From: Gemmatales bacterium
Lineage (GTDB): Bacteria > Planctomycetota > Planctomycetia > Gemmatales > HRBIN36
Reading direction: 5' to 3'
Assembly (NCBI GenBank): GCA_025055835.1
Contig: JANWWR010000020.1
Span: 1-46,344, forward strand
DNA length: 46,344 bases
Part shown: positions 35,187 through 43,593 of the stretch, piece by piece
Layout: each line of letters starts with the position of its first letter
Numbering within the stretch: the stretch's first letter is position 1
The notes under the pieces: model-generated
Told to the model about the DNA's origin: nothing
What the model saw: the letters and a program-made list of their open reading frames with translations, nothing else
Databases searched by the model: none
Program-made: the position numbers and the translations under genes

Positions 35187-35402
35187 TCACGACGGCAGGC
35201 GGCAGCAGCCTGGACCGCACGGGGGCAGATCGGTCGGACAGGCCGAGTGCGCTCCCGCAGCCACCAAGGGGATGCCGGGCAGACTTAGTTTCCGTTCCGT
35301 CTCCCGGCTCGAACACGCAGGGCATTCGGCCTTTTCATCATGACGTACCAAAGCCTCAAACTGGTTGTGACAGGTTTGGCAGACAAATTCGTACAACGGC
35401 AT
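35187..35402 (-). CDS. FmdB-family zinc-ribbon protein with Cys-rich tail
   Basis: A 71-residue protein. It starts MPLYEFVCQTCHNQFEALV and continues with CPAC, giving the two Cys-x2-Cys pairs (C8/C11 and C27/C30) of the FmdB regulatory zinc ribbon, a family often seen next to other genes but of unclear role. The tail adds five more cysteines (CPTDLPPCGPGCC), which are not part of the basic ribbon. GGGAAG precedes the ATG at 35402. It is 15 bases downstream of the rhomboid gene and probably co-transcribed. Confidence 0.78.
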   Translation of the reverse strand: MPLYEFVCQTCHNQFEALVRHDEKAECPACSSRETERKLSLPGIPLVAAGAHSACPTDLPPCGPGCCRLPS

Positions 35403-35417
35403 GGCTGACTTCCCGAA

Positions 35418-36338
35418 TCAGAACGACTTGCGTTTGCGATACTGTTCGCTGGCTCGGCGAAGGATTTCCCGATCTTCCTCAGTGAGGCTGTCCTTGCCGA
35501 AGCGATTGATTTTGTCCAAGACCGCGTCGGCCTTGGCTTCGAGTTGTTCGTCAATGACCGGTTCCCGCGAAACGGCGACCCGGGCCGGTTCTTCTTCCCG
35601 GTGGATGCGCATCGTGGGCCGGGACCGACGGCTGATCAGTTTCCAGAAACGAGACAAACCTCCGGTCAGTCGCCAACCGAGCTTCTGGTAGGCCAATCCG
35701 AAGGCCGCTCCACCAAGATGAGCGGACACCGCCACGCCGGTTTTCACACCCCGCAGGAACACGAACAGATCACCGACGACGTACAACAGGGTGAACGCCC
35801 ACAGGGGGATCGGCAACACCCACCACAGCAGGATCGTCTTGTGCGGGTAAATCAGAGCGCAGACGACCAGCACCCCCATAATCGCTCCCGATGCGCCCAA
35901 GGCCAGCGTATGGGCACCCAATCCGTGATGCGACCACAACGCGGTCAGGCCCCAGGCGACGTTGCCGATGATGCCGGCCGTCAGATAGAAGGCGAGAAAC
36001 TCCCGCGAGCCGTAGAGGTCTTCAATCAGCGGTCCGAAGAACCACAGGAGCAGCATGTTGAACAGAATGTGCCAGATGCTCAACGGGCTGTGAAGGAAGC
36101 AAGCAGTGACCAACCGCCAGACCTGACCCTGGTAGAAGACCTCCTTCGGCTTCATGGCCAGCCATTCGGAGACAGGCCCGAGACTCCCGTCGTCGTTGGC
36201 GGGGAGCGTGGCCAATTGGATGACGAAGACGGCGGCGTTTATGGCGACGAGGATTTTGCACATCCTTCCACTGTCGGCCCACGCCCTCAGTAGGGAACTC
36301 CCGCTACCGCGATAGTATTCCCGATCGTAGATCCCCAT
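35418..36338 (-). CDS. Rhomboid-family intramembrane serine protease
   Basis: A 306-residue membrane protein with about six TM helices and the rhomboid catalytic dyad: S150 in GASGAI and H207 in SAHLGG, plus the conserved N94 in WHILFNM. Such proteases cut transmembrane helices inside the membrane. The C-terminal 90 residues are charged (ISRRSRPTMRIHREEE...) and cytoplasmic by prediction, and end with DREILRRASEQYRKRKSF, a short helical tail seen in many rhomboid-like proteins. AAGG lies nine bases before the ATG at 36338. A sigma-70-type -10 lies about 65 bases upstream. Confidence 0.92.
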   Translation of the reverse strand: MGIYDREYYRGSGSSLLRAWADSGRMCKILVAINAAVFVIQLATLPANDDGSLGPVSEWLAMKPKEVFYQGQVWRLVTACFLHSPLSIWHILFNMLLLWFFGPLIEDLYGSREFLAFYLTAGIIGNVAWGLTALWSHHGLGAHTLALGASGAIMGVLVVCALIYPHKTILLWWVLPIPLWAFTLLYVVGDLFVFLRGVKTGVAVSAHLGGAAFGLAYQKLGWRLTGGLSRFWKLISRRSRPTMRIHREEEPARVAVSREPVIDEQLEAKADAVLDKINRFGKDSLTEEDREILRRASEQYRKRKSF

Positions 36339-36402
36339 GCCGATTTACCTTGGTTTGTGCATCCTCACCGGAATGTTGAGGCCTCCTCGAATCCTCATCG
36401 GC

Positions 36403-36430
36403 ATTATAAAACGGAAGCGCGCCGCGTCGG
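36403..36430 (-). promoter_or_regulatory. Probable promoter for rhomboid-fmdB
   Basis: A perfect TATAAT on the minus strand (plus coordinates 36403-36408) lies about 65 bases upstream of the rhomboid start. A CCGACG at 36425-36430, 16 bases further upstream, is a weak -35 (3 of 6). The -10 is notable in an otherwise GC-rich gap. Confidence 0.4.
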
Positions 36431-36460
36431 TAGATCAGGCGTCGACGTCGAATCGGCTGC

Positions 36461-39175
36461 CTACTGTTGACGTTTGGCTTGCATGTATGCCATGAGTTCC
36501 GCGAAGGTCCGAAGCGGCACCTGCCCAGACAATGCTTCCTCGCTGAGCTTGGGAAGCGGGCGAGGGGGACGACGGTCCCGTGGTCGGTTTTGAAGGCGTT
36601 TCGGCCGTTGAACCACCGGGGGACTGATCGTTTCCCCGGTCGCTTCCGTCGGCGGAGCGACTGGGGGTTCGGTGGGTTGTTCGGTGTTGATGGCAGCAGG
36701 GGCGGCCTGAGCCTCGACGGGGACGGGTGGATGTCGGCGAGGGCGACGGGAGAGTTTAGCGGGGGGTTGACGGCCTCCGCTTGCTTCACCGGAGGGCTGA
36801 CGCCCTCCGCTCGCCTGATCGGGGGGCTGACGCCCCCCGCTCGCCGAGATACGCCCCCCTCGGCGCGGGGTCCCAGGGGGAATCAATGTCAGCGATACCC
36901 GTTTCCGTTCGCCATCGACGTTCAAGACCCAGACCGTGACAGCGTCGCCCACCGAGACGACTTCATGCGGATTGCGGACGAAGCGATTGGCTAACTGACT
37001 GATATGCACCAGCGCGCTTTCCCGCAAGCCGATGTCCACGAACGCCCCGAAGTCCACGACGTTGACCACCGTGCCCTGCAATTCCATTCCGGGATGCAAA
37101 TCTTCAACACGCGCCTCACCCCGTTTAGGCACGGGTCGAGGCAGGTCGTCCCGCGGATCCTTCCGGGGATGCAGAAGGGCGTTCAGGATTTCGTCCAGCG
37201 CATGCAGGCCAAGGTGCAGCTCCCGTGCGACCTGCTCTTTGGACAAGGCTTCCAGCTTGGCCCGCAGTTCCGGATCGGTGACGCCCCGGCCCAGGGTTTC
37301 GCGGGGATAGTTGAGTTGCTCCATGAGCCAGCGGGCGGCTGGATAGTGTTCGGGATGAATCCAGGTGGCGTCGAGCGGTTCATCGCCCTCCTCGATCCGC
37401 AAGAACCCCGCCGCTTGGAGGAAGACGGCTTCCGTGATGCCGGGCACCTGTTTCAGTTGTTCCCGCGACCGGAAAGGCCCATGCTGTTTGCGATGCTCGA
37501 CGATGGCTCGGGCCGTCAGCGGATTCAGCCCCGAAACGTAACGCAGCAGCCAGAGCGACGCGCGATTGACGTCCACGCCGACCTGGTTGACGCAGGATTC
37601 GATCTCGTCCGAAAGCATTTCCTTGAGCCGTTTGTCTCCGCCGTTGACGGAATACAGGCCGACGCCGAGATGCTGCGGTTCGACTTTGACCCATTCGCTG
37701 AGGGGATCAAGCAGGCGGCGGCCAACGGCAACGGCGCTGCGGACTTCGGAAGATAACTCGGGAAACTCCTCGCGGCCCACCGCGCCGGTGGCGTAGCGCT
37801 GAATCCCCGCGGCATTGACGAAGAAGTAGCCCAGCTCGGGCATGTGCTTGCGGATCAGTTCGAGGACGAGTTGCTCAATGGCGCGGATGCCCGGAGCCTG
37901 AGCCAGGGAGAGAACTTCGACGCCATGTCGGCGGATCAGGTCAGCCATGGACTGGACGAAGGCTTCGGCCAGTTGCGAAGGGGAGTCGGAAGTTGAAACC
38001 GGCGGTGTGGCAGGTGCGGTGTCATCCGAGGAAGCGGGGGTCGGCGAAGCGGAAGAAGCTTCGGAAGCTGTTTCCGCTGGGGGAGGGGGCTGTTTCTTGC
38101 GAACCTCGAAAAACGCCATTTCGCCATGTTCCAGTGGCGTTCCGGAAGCGTCCAGCACGGCGAAGGCGCATCGGCCCCGTCCGGCAGGATGCAGGGCGAG
38201 GACGGCCCGGGCTGGATGGGGCGGCTGGAGCAGCAGCCGATGCAGGTTCTTTGCGAAAATCTCGACGGTCTGCTCCTCAGCCCGTTCGCTGAGATCGCGG
38301 CGGATTTCGGTTTCGAGGGCCGGCAGAATCCCGTCCCGGACGGCGACTTCCAGGCAGGAACGCAGCAGATCGGCATGCGGATGGTCGGTCAGCGGGAGTT
38401 TCTGAGCGGCGGCCTGAATCGCCTGTTGCTGGTCGCATTCCAGCCGGATCACGATCTTCTTTTCTTTTTCGCCCCGTTCCAACGCCAACAGCCGATGCGG
38501 GGGAATCTTGCGGATGGCTTCGGGTTGCGGCAGATGTTTGCGGATTTCCTCGGCCTGTTCGAGCGGAATGCCGTCGGCAATTGCGGCGGTGATGCGGCCC
38601 GTGTCCCAGAAAACCCGGCGAACGGCGTCCCGCACCTCGGGCTGCTCGGTAATCGTTTCGGTCAGCAGAGCGCGAACGCCTTCGAGCACCGCTTCCGGAG
38701 TGTCGAGTCCCTTGTCGGGATTGACCATCGTGGGCAAGAGTTCAGCCAAGCTGGCAGCCACCGGATCGCGCTGCCAGATCGCCTGGGCTAGCGGTTCCAG
38801 GCCCTTCTCCCGCGCTGTGGAAGCTGCACCGGGCTTTTTGGGCTTGAAAGCCAGGAAAAGGTCTTCGAGGCGGTGCAGAGAATCGGCTGAGAGGATGGCC
38901 TTGCGAAGCTCTTCCGTGAGTTTTCCCTTGCCGTGAATGCTCTTGAGGATCGTCTGCTTTCGCTGAGCCAATTGGCGTTGGTGAGCCAGACGACGGCGGA
39001 TCGTCCGCAGCACCGGCTCGGAGAGGTTGCCCGTCTGATCGCGGCGATAACGGGCCAGGAAGGGAACGCTGTGTCCCTCGTCGAGCAGGTGCGCGACGGT
39101 TTCCACTTGCGTTTTGCGGATCTGCAAGTCCTGAGCAATCCGACCCAGATCCCAAGGTACATTAAAATCCTGCAT
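36461..39175 (-). CDS. tex: Tex-family S1 RNA-binding protein with in-frame hairpin repeats
   Basis: A 904-residue Tex/transcription accessory protein. It begins with the helical N-domain (RIAQDLQIRKTQVETVAHLLDEG, then VPFLARYRRDQTGNLSE), followed by a YqgF-like RNase H fold, helix-hairpin-helix motifs (VNRASLWLLRYVSGLNPLTARAIVEHR) and one S1 domain at about residues 692-764 (GTVVNVVDFGAFVDIG). A Pro/Ala/Ser-rich insert sits at about 357-397. After the S1 domain three SGGRQPP-type units occur at about 776-805, encoded by 30-bp palindromic repeats, then a basic Pro-rich tail. ATG 39175 has GGAAAG upstream and fits the family start; the frame upstream of it is unlikely. It binds nucleic acid and is thought to act in transcription; its exact role is unclear. 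Confidence 0.92.
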   Translation of the reverse strand: MQDFNVPWDLGRIAQDLQIRKTQVETVAHLLDEGHSVPFLARYRRDQTGNLSEPVLRTIRRRLAHQRQLAQRKQTILKSIHGKGKLTEELRKAILSADSLHRLEDLFLAFKPKKPGAASTAREKGLEPLAQAIWQRDPVAASLAELLPTMVNPDKGLDTPEAVLEGVRALLTETITEQPEVRDAVRRVFWDTGRITAAIADGIPLEQAEEIRKHLPQPEAIRKIPPHRLLALERGEKEKKIVIRLECDQQQAIQAAAQKLPLTDHPHADLLRSCLEVAVRDGILPALETEIRRDLSERAEEQTVEIFAKNLHRLLLQPPHPARAVLALHPAGRGRCAFAVLDASGTPLEHGEMAFFEVRKKQPPPPAETASEASSASPTPASSDDTAPATPPVSTSDSPSQLAEAFVQSMADLIRRHGVEVLSLAQAPGIRAIEQLVLELIRKHMPELGYFFVNAAGIQRYATGAVGREEFPELSSEVRSAVAVGRRLLDPLSEWVKVEPQHLGVGLYSVNGGDKRLKEMLSDEIESCVNQVGVDVNRASLWLLRYVSGLNPLTARAIVEHRKQHGPFRSREQLKQVPGITEAVFLQAAGFLRIEEGDEPLDATWIHPEHYPAARWLMEQLNYPRETLGRGVTDPELRAKLEALSKEQVARELHLGLHALDEILNALLHPRKDPRDDLPRPVPKRGEARVEDLHPGMELQGTVVNVVDFGAFVDIGLRESALVHISQLANRFVRNPHEVVSVGDAVTVWVLNVDGERKRVSLTLIPPGTPRRGGRISASGGRQPPDQASGGRQPSGEASGGRQPPAKLSRRPRRHPPVPVEAQAAPAAINTEQPTEPPVAPPTEATGETISPPVVQRPKRLQNRPRDRRPPRPLPKLSEEALSGQVPLRTFAELMAYMQAKRQQ
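36761..36850. repeat. Three tandem 30-bp palindromic units inside tex
   Basis: Units begin at 36761, 36791 and 36821 with an exact 30-base period. The second and third contain perfect 7-bp stems around TGAC: GGAGGGC/GCCCTCC at 36791-36808 and GGGGGGC/GCCCCCC at 36821-36838. The first is a degraded copy. The minus-strand reading frame passes through them as repeated SGGRQPP-type residues. The layout looks like REP-type elements. Confidence 0.8.
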
Positions 39176-39293
39176 GACCGTTACTTTCCATGAACTCACG
39201 GTCCGAAGCAGCACTCAAGATTACCCCGACTTGTGAGGCATGCAACCGGATTCCATGCCGAGAGGACGAATTCACGGCGGAAGATCGGCGAGG

Positions 39294-40049
39294 TCAGGCG
39301 GTTGCGCCGGCGGCGGCCAGGACGAAAGCCTCAAAAAGTCGACGCATGGGAGCGTGATTCTCGACCAGTTCTTCCGGGTGCCATTGGACGCCGATGAGGA
39401 AATGCCCATTGACGCTCTCGATGCCCTCGATGAGGCCGTCAGGCGCGAAGGCCGTCGCTTTCAAACCCCGACCGAGAACGCGGATGCCCTGGTGGTGCAT
39501 GCTGTTGACGGGGACCTCGTCGCTGCCGAGGATGCGGCCGAGACGGGAAACCGACTCGACGCGGGCCGGATGCACGATGCGATCCCGGCTCGGCTCTTCG
39601 GGGGTCGGGAAGTAATCGTGTTTGATAGCCCCGGGCAGTTCGGTTTCCAGGTCTTGATAGAGCGTTCCGCCGCAGGCCACGTTGATGATCTGGATGCCCC
39701 GGCAGACGCCGAAGATGGGCTTGTGGTCGGCCAAGGCCCAGCGGAGCAGGGTCAGTTCGGTGGCATCGCGGGGCGGATCGGATCGGCCGCAGACGTGGCG
39801 ACGTGTTTCGGCATAGGCCGACGGATCCACGTCCACGCCGCCGGTGAGAAACAGACCGTCGAGCCGGTCATAGATGCTTCGCAGGGTTTCCGGCTCCTCG
39901 GGCAGAAGCGGAATGATCCAGGGCACGGCCCCGGCAGCGGTCAGGGCGCGGACGTACTTCTGCCCCATGACCCAGGCCAACGGCGTCTGGCCGGGTACTG
40001 CCGCCTGCGTCTGCGTCGCTATGCCGATGATCGGTCGCCGCTGGGCCAT
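39294..40049 (-). CDS. Class I glutamine amidotransferase (gamma-glutamyl-GABA hydrolase / peptidase C26 type)
   Basis: A 251-residue hydrolase of the PuuD-like group, which cleaves gamma-glutamyl bonds such as that of gamma-glutamyl-GABA. The catalytic triad is C116 (GVCRGIQ), H224 and E226 (QWHPEE). The N-terminal IIGIATQTQ and the DGLFLTGGVDVDP segment also match. A GGAGGGA precedes the ATG at 40049. It is 24 bases downstream of the ferritin-like gene, so the two are probably in one operon. The substrate cannot be named with certainty; other gamma-glutamyl amines are possible. Confidence 0.87.
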   Translation of the reverse strand: MAQRRPIIGIATQTQAAVPGQTPLAWVMGQKYVRALTAAGAVPWIIPLLPEEPETLRSIYDRLDGLFLTGGVDVDPSAYAETRRHVCGRSDPPRDATELTLLRWALADHKPIFGVCRGIQIINVACGGTLYQDLETELPGAIKHDYFPTPEEPSRDRIVHPARVESVSRLGRILGSDEVPVNSMHHQGIRVLGRGLKATAFAPDGLIEGIESVNGHFLIGVQWHPEELVENHAPMRRLFEAFVLAAAGATA

Positions 40050-40073
40050 CCGCTTCCCTCCTGCCCCTTGATT

Positions 40074-40532
40074 TTACCCTTTGGTGTACTCTTTCAGATA
40101 GCCCTCGAACTGCTGGCGATGGGCGTCCTCGTCGGCCAGGTTGGAAATGGCCAGTTCCTGGGTCACGTAGTCGTCGCCTTCGGTCATGCGGATGATGGAC
40201 TGATAGTGCTTGATGGCGTCGTCCTCGGCGGCCAGGACGCCGCGAATGACGCCGACGACATCCGTGGGATCCTTTGGCGGCTGAAGCGGGTCCTGGGAGA
40301 ACTTCAGTTCCTTGCTGCCGGGGATGGTTCCGCCCAGTTGCTTGATGCGATTGCCCAGACTCCGGGCATGGGTGAGTTCCTCGTTGATGTCGGCTGCCAG
40401 GGAGGATTTGATCGCCTCGGCCCGGACGCCCTCCAGATGCAGGCTGTTGGCAAGGTAGTTGATGACCGTCTCGACCTCCATCATGTACGCCTTGCGCAGG
40501 GCAGCGATGACTTCTTCACGACTTGCGGCCAT
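40074..40532 (-). CDS. Ferritin-like di-iron protein (bacterioferritin-type)
   Basis: A 152-residue four-helix-bundle protein with a complete di-iron ligand set: E19 (helix 1), E52-x2-H55 (helix 2), E103 (helix 3) and E135-x2-H138 (helix 4). This spacing matches the bacterioferritin/Dps-like ferritin group, which oxidises and stores iron or deals with peroxide. AAAGGA lies eight bases before the ATG at 40532. It has no signal peptide. It lies downstream of the TM-HEAT-TM gene by 49 bases. Whether it forms a cage is not shown by the sequence. Confidence 0.82.
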   Translation of the reverse strand: MAASREEVIAALRKAYMMEVETVINYLANSLHLEGVRAEAIKSSLAADINEELTHARSLGNRIKQLGGTIPGSKELKFSQDPLQPPKDPTDVVGVIRGVLAAEDDAIKHYQSIIRMTEGDDYVTQELAISNLADEDAHRQQFEGYLKEYTKG

Positions 40533-40581
40533 GTGTGGGATTCCTTTCTGTTGTTAAAACTCGTTGCAGACTCCGAGCCGA

Positions 40582-41928
40582 TCACGCAGCGGCTCGACGC
40601 CATCGGGCAAAAACCGCCAGACCGAGCAGCAGCAGGACCGACACCCCGACGCCGACGATCAGTAGCATCTCGCGGGAAGTTCGGGAGCGGACCTGGACGG
40701 CCTCCGGGGTGCCGTCAAGCAGTTTCTGGGCTTCGACCCGGATGGCCACGGTCGGGCTGTCGATCGCCAGCCGCTTCAGATCGGCGACCACGTCGGTTTG
40801 AGCATGAAATACCTCGGGCCGATGCTGCCTCAAATGGTCGAGGTCTTTGATCGCCTTAAGAATCCAGCTGACGGCTACGCCGGGGTTGTCGGCGTACCGT
40901 TGTTTCACCAAAGTTTCCTCATCGAGCGTTTCTCGCACCAGCTCCCAGGGAGTGCGGTCGCTTCCCCGACGTGCCAGGGCCAAGGCGGCATTGTGCCGAA
41001 TCTCCCAGATACCGCGGACGCGATCCTCAGGCCGAAACGGTCGATCCCCTGTCTCGAAGCCCGTGTCCGGAATGTCATCCTGTCCCCGGGTCAACTGCAC
41101 GAGCAGCCGTTCCGTCTCGGGGCCTTCCCAGTTGGCGCAAGCAAGAACGGCGAATTTGCGGGTGATCTCATCCGGGGCCGACGATGCCGCCTCCAGAGCG
41201 GAAACAAGACCTGCCGGAAGCACGGGAACCGAGGTTCTTCCGTCCCGGGAACCGCGTTGGCGAAGGTATTCCAAAGCCAGCCTGGCTCGTTCGGCCCGTT
41301 GCGGATCGGAAGCCCGGGTCGCCTCGTCGAGGTCGCTCAGAATCCGCTCCTGATCTTGCGAAGCCAGGCTGTCGAATTCCTGCACGCGGGAGCCCATGAG
41401 AGCCAGAGCGAAGACGGCATTACGCATGCGTTGTCGGTAGGCTTCGTCGCTGCCGACGCGATCCTGACTGCCAAGCACCATCTGCACCAACAGCGGCAAC
41501 GCCACCGGGGCCTGGAAACTGGCGGCGGCGGAGGGCAGGTAGTATTCGAGCAGAAAGGGTTCCTGGCCGGTCGGATCGGCGACCGTGGGTGGTTTCTTGA
41601 TCTCGTCGGCGAGCAGATCGGCCAGATCGAGGGCGAAATTGACCTTTCCGCGCAGCTCGGCACTTCGGGGCAGGACTTGAGCGAGGTCCTGGGCGGTCTT
41701 GCCGCGCTTCATGCCGCTGGGACTGCGTAAGCCCTGAAGATACTGTTCCGGCGTCTGCGGGCCGCCGCCGACCCAGCCGAAGAACAGGACGATGATCGCG
41801 ACAATGACGGCGACCAGAACGCCGGGAACAATGAACAGTTGGAGGATGAACGTGGCGCTGGGCGGCTCGACCGGCGGCAGAGCGGCGGGATCGGGTTGCG
41901 GCGAGGCCGGAGGGGATTCGTCGGACAT
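40582..41928 (-). CDS. Membrane protein with two TM ends and a HEAT-like middle, unknown function
   Basis: A 448-residue protein. A Pro-rich leader precedes one TM segment (about residues 28-54, TFILQLFIVPGVLVAVIVAIIVLFF region). A long helical middle, with repeats such as RMRNAVFALALMG, ERARLALEYLRQRG and RHNAALALARRG, looks like HEAT repeats. A second TM segment (about 422-440, MLLIVGVGVSVLLLLGLAVF) ends the protein. I took ATG 41928; the frame stays open to 44274 only because it reads through the antisense of three real genes. I do not recognise a more specific family. A scaffold role at the membrane is inference. Confidence 0.7.
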   Translation of the reverse strand: MSDESPPASPQPDPAALPPVEPPSATFILQLFIVPGVLVAVIVAIIVLFFGWVGGGPQTPEQYLQGLRSPSGMKRGKTAQDLAQVLPRSAELRGKVNFALDLADLLADEIKKPPTVADPTGQEPFLLEYYLPSAAASFQAPVALPLLVQMVLGSQDRVGSDEAYRQRMRNAVFALALMGSRVQEFDSLASQDQERILSDLDEATRASDPQRAERARLALEYLRQRGSRDGRTSVPVLPAGLVSALEAASSAPDEITRKFAVLACANWEGPETERLLVQLTRGQDDIPDTGFETGDRPFRPEDRVRGIWEIRHNAALALARRGSDRTPWELVRETLDEETLVKQRYADNPGVAVSWILKAIKDLDHLRQHRPEVFHAQTDVVADLKRLAIDSPTVAIRVEAQKLLDGTPEAVQVRSRTSREMLLIVGVGVSVLLLLGLAVFARWRRAAA

Positions 41929-42024
41929 GGCAAGGCTCGTCTTAGTTATTGGCCACGCTTCAAGGCGGCGTGGACCCTTCTCCTGACGCTTTGGTAATCT
42001 TATGTCTATGGTAGGCCGGTCAAG

Positions 42025-43038
42025 ATGCCGACGACGTCCGGCTGGAATCCCAAAGCCAACCTCAACTGCGCGAGCATGGCCCTGACGCTGGAAGAATACG
42101 CGGAACATTTGGAGAAGCGGCCCGATCTGGCCTGGCCCGCGCCGCCGGAGGTGCAGCCACCCAAGGCCAAGCCCTGTCTCGTTTCCCTGCCGGAAATCCG
42201 GGTCGTGACCTGGAGCGTGTACGGAACGCTGCTGGCTATCAGCGGCGGCGAGTTGTACCTTCAGCATCCGCAGAAGTTCGTCATGGAGTTGGCCCTGGAC
42301 AAGACGCTCCAGGAGTTCAAGATGTGGAAAGCGATGACCCGCAAGCCGGGCCATCCCGCTGCCCAACTCCATCTCATGTACAACAACGCCCTCAGTGATT
42401 TGCAGTTGGTCGCCGGCAATGAACGCCATCCCGATGTGGATGTCGCCAAGGTCTGGGAGAGCATCGTCAAGAAGCTGCTGACCAACGAGTACGTTTTTGA
42501 CACGGGCTTTTACGGTTCGCTGGACGACTACGCCCGCAAGATCGCCTACTTTTTCCACGCCAGCCTTCAGGGGACGGCGTGTTACGAAGGTGCCGCGGAA
42601 ACGCTGCAAGACCTTCAGCGCATCCTCGGCCGACGCGGCGGCTGCATGGGACTGCTGGCCGACGGGCAGTGTTTCACCCCCGTGCAACTGCACCGCGCCC
42701 TGCTGCGGCAGGGTCTGAAGACGAACTGGGAAACGCTTATTCCTAGTCCGCTGCGGGTGCTGTCCTACGAGGTGCGGGCGAAAAAGCCGTCGGAACGGCT
42801 GTTTCGGGAAATGCTGCGACGGCTCAAGGAACGGGGCTATGAGCCGCGGGAGGTGCTGCACGTCGGCAGTCATCTGCTGCATGACGTGGCACCGGCCCGC
42901 AAGCTCGGCATGCGGACCGCTCTGTTCGCCGGGGACAAGGCTTCCCTGCACGCCAACGGTGAACAACTGCGGCAGCCGCAATCGCGCCCCGATGTTCTGC
43001 TCACGGAACTGCCGCAGGTGCTCGAAGTATTCGCCTGA
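42025..43038 (+). CDS. HAD-superfamily protein lacking the catalytic aspartate
   Basis: A 337-residue protein of HAD-hydrolase fold. Motif I reads VTWSVYGTLL, so S64 stands where the phospho-accepting aspartate of FDxxGTL should be. Motif III keeps a lysine (RAKKPSERLF). Motif IV reads VGSHLLHDVAPARKLGM instead of VGDSxxND, losing one of the acidic metal ligands. It is therefore probably not a phosphatase, though binding of a sugar phosphate is possible. ATG 42025 is used; ATG 42076 is an alternative. It is followed 63 bases later by the FabZ-like gene. The fold is confident; the function is unknown. Confidence 0.72.
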   Translation: MPTTSGWNPKANLNCASMALTLEEYAEHLEKRPDLAWPAPPEVQPPKAKPCLVSLPEIRVVTWSVYGTLLAISGGELYLQHPQKFVMELALDKTLQEFKMWKAMTRKPGHPAAQLHLMYNNALSDLQLVAGNERHPDVDVAKVWESIVKKLLTNEYVFDTGFYGSLDDYARKIAYFFHASLQGTACYEGAAETLQDLQRILGRRGGCMGLLADGQCFTPVQLHRALLRQGLKTNWETLIPSPLRVLSYEVRAKKPSERLFREMLRRLKERGYEPREVLHVGSHLLHDVAPARKLGMRTALFAGDKASLHANGEQLRQPQSRPDVLLTELPQVLEVFA

Positions 43039-43101
43039 GGCGGAGTGCCGACCGCCGGCCTTCCGCGGCGGCGCTATCCCAGGCCACGGGAGAACTCGCG
43101 G

Positions 43102-43590
43102 ATGCCACCGACTGCCCTCATCGACGTCCGCCAACTCGATCTCAACAAGGTGCTTGTGGACCTGGAAGGCATCCGCAAGGTCAATCCCCAGCGCTTCGAG
43201 ATGGAGCAGTTGACCGCCATCGTCTATGTCGATCCCGAGCAACATCTGATCGTCGGCTACAAGGACGTGACCGAGCAGGAGTTCTGGTGCCGTGGCCACA
43301 TGCCCGGCTACCCGATCATGCCCGGCGTCATCATCTGCGAGGCCGCCGCCCAGTTGTGTGCCTACTATTGCCGGGTCAACGGCATCCTCGGCGACGGCGA
43401 CTTCATCGCTTTCGGCGGCATGGAAAACGTCCGCTTTCGGGGTCCGGTGCGACCCGGCGACCGTCTCGTGCTGGCTGCCAAGGCCGTCAAAATCCATCGC
43501 CGTCAGGTCCTCTCCGCCGTTCAGGGCTACGTCGGCCAGACGATGGTCTTTCAAGGCGAAATCATCGGGCTGCCGTTTCATCGCGGTTGA
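43102..43590 (+). CDS. FabZ-like 3-hydroxyacyl-ACP dehydratase
   Basis: A 162-residue hotdog-fold protein. It has the FabZ site RGHMPGYPIMPGVIICEAAAQL, with catalytic H66 and E80; Y70 stands where FabZ has His, a change outside the catalytic pair. Dehydratases of this type remove water from 3-hydroxyacyl-ACP in fatty acid synthesis, and the VRFRGPVRPGDRLVLAAK segment is a standard FabZ block. I chose ATG 43102 with GGGAG nine bases before; a GTG at 43045 would add 19 residues of low-quality sequence. It is followed by trmB after three bases, so the genes form a tight cluster. Confidence 0.82.
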   Translation: MPPTALIDVRQLDLNKVLVDLEGIRKVNPQRFEMEQLTAIVYVDPEQHLIVGYKDVTEQEFWCRGHMPGYPIMPGVIICEAAAQLCAYYCRVNGILGDGDFIAFGGMENVRFRGPVRPGDRLVLAAKAVKIHRRQVLSAVQGYVGQTMVFQGEIIGLPFHRG

Positions 43591-43593
43591 AGC

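Noticed and set aside
39240-40850. 536-codon plus-strand frame
   Set aside because: Antisense to the amidotransferase and ferritin-like genes, whose catalytic or metal residues are intact.
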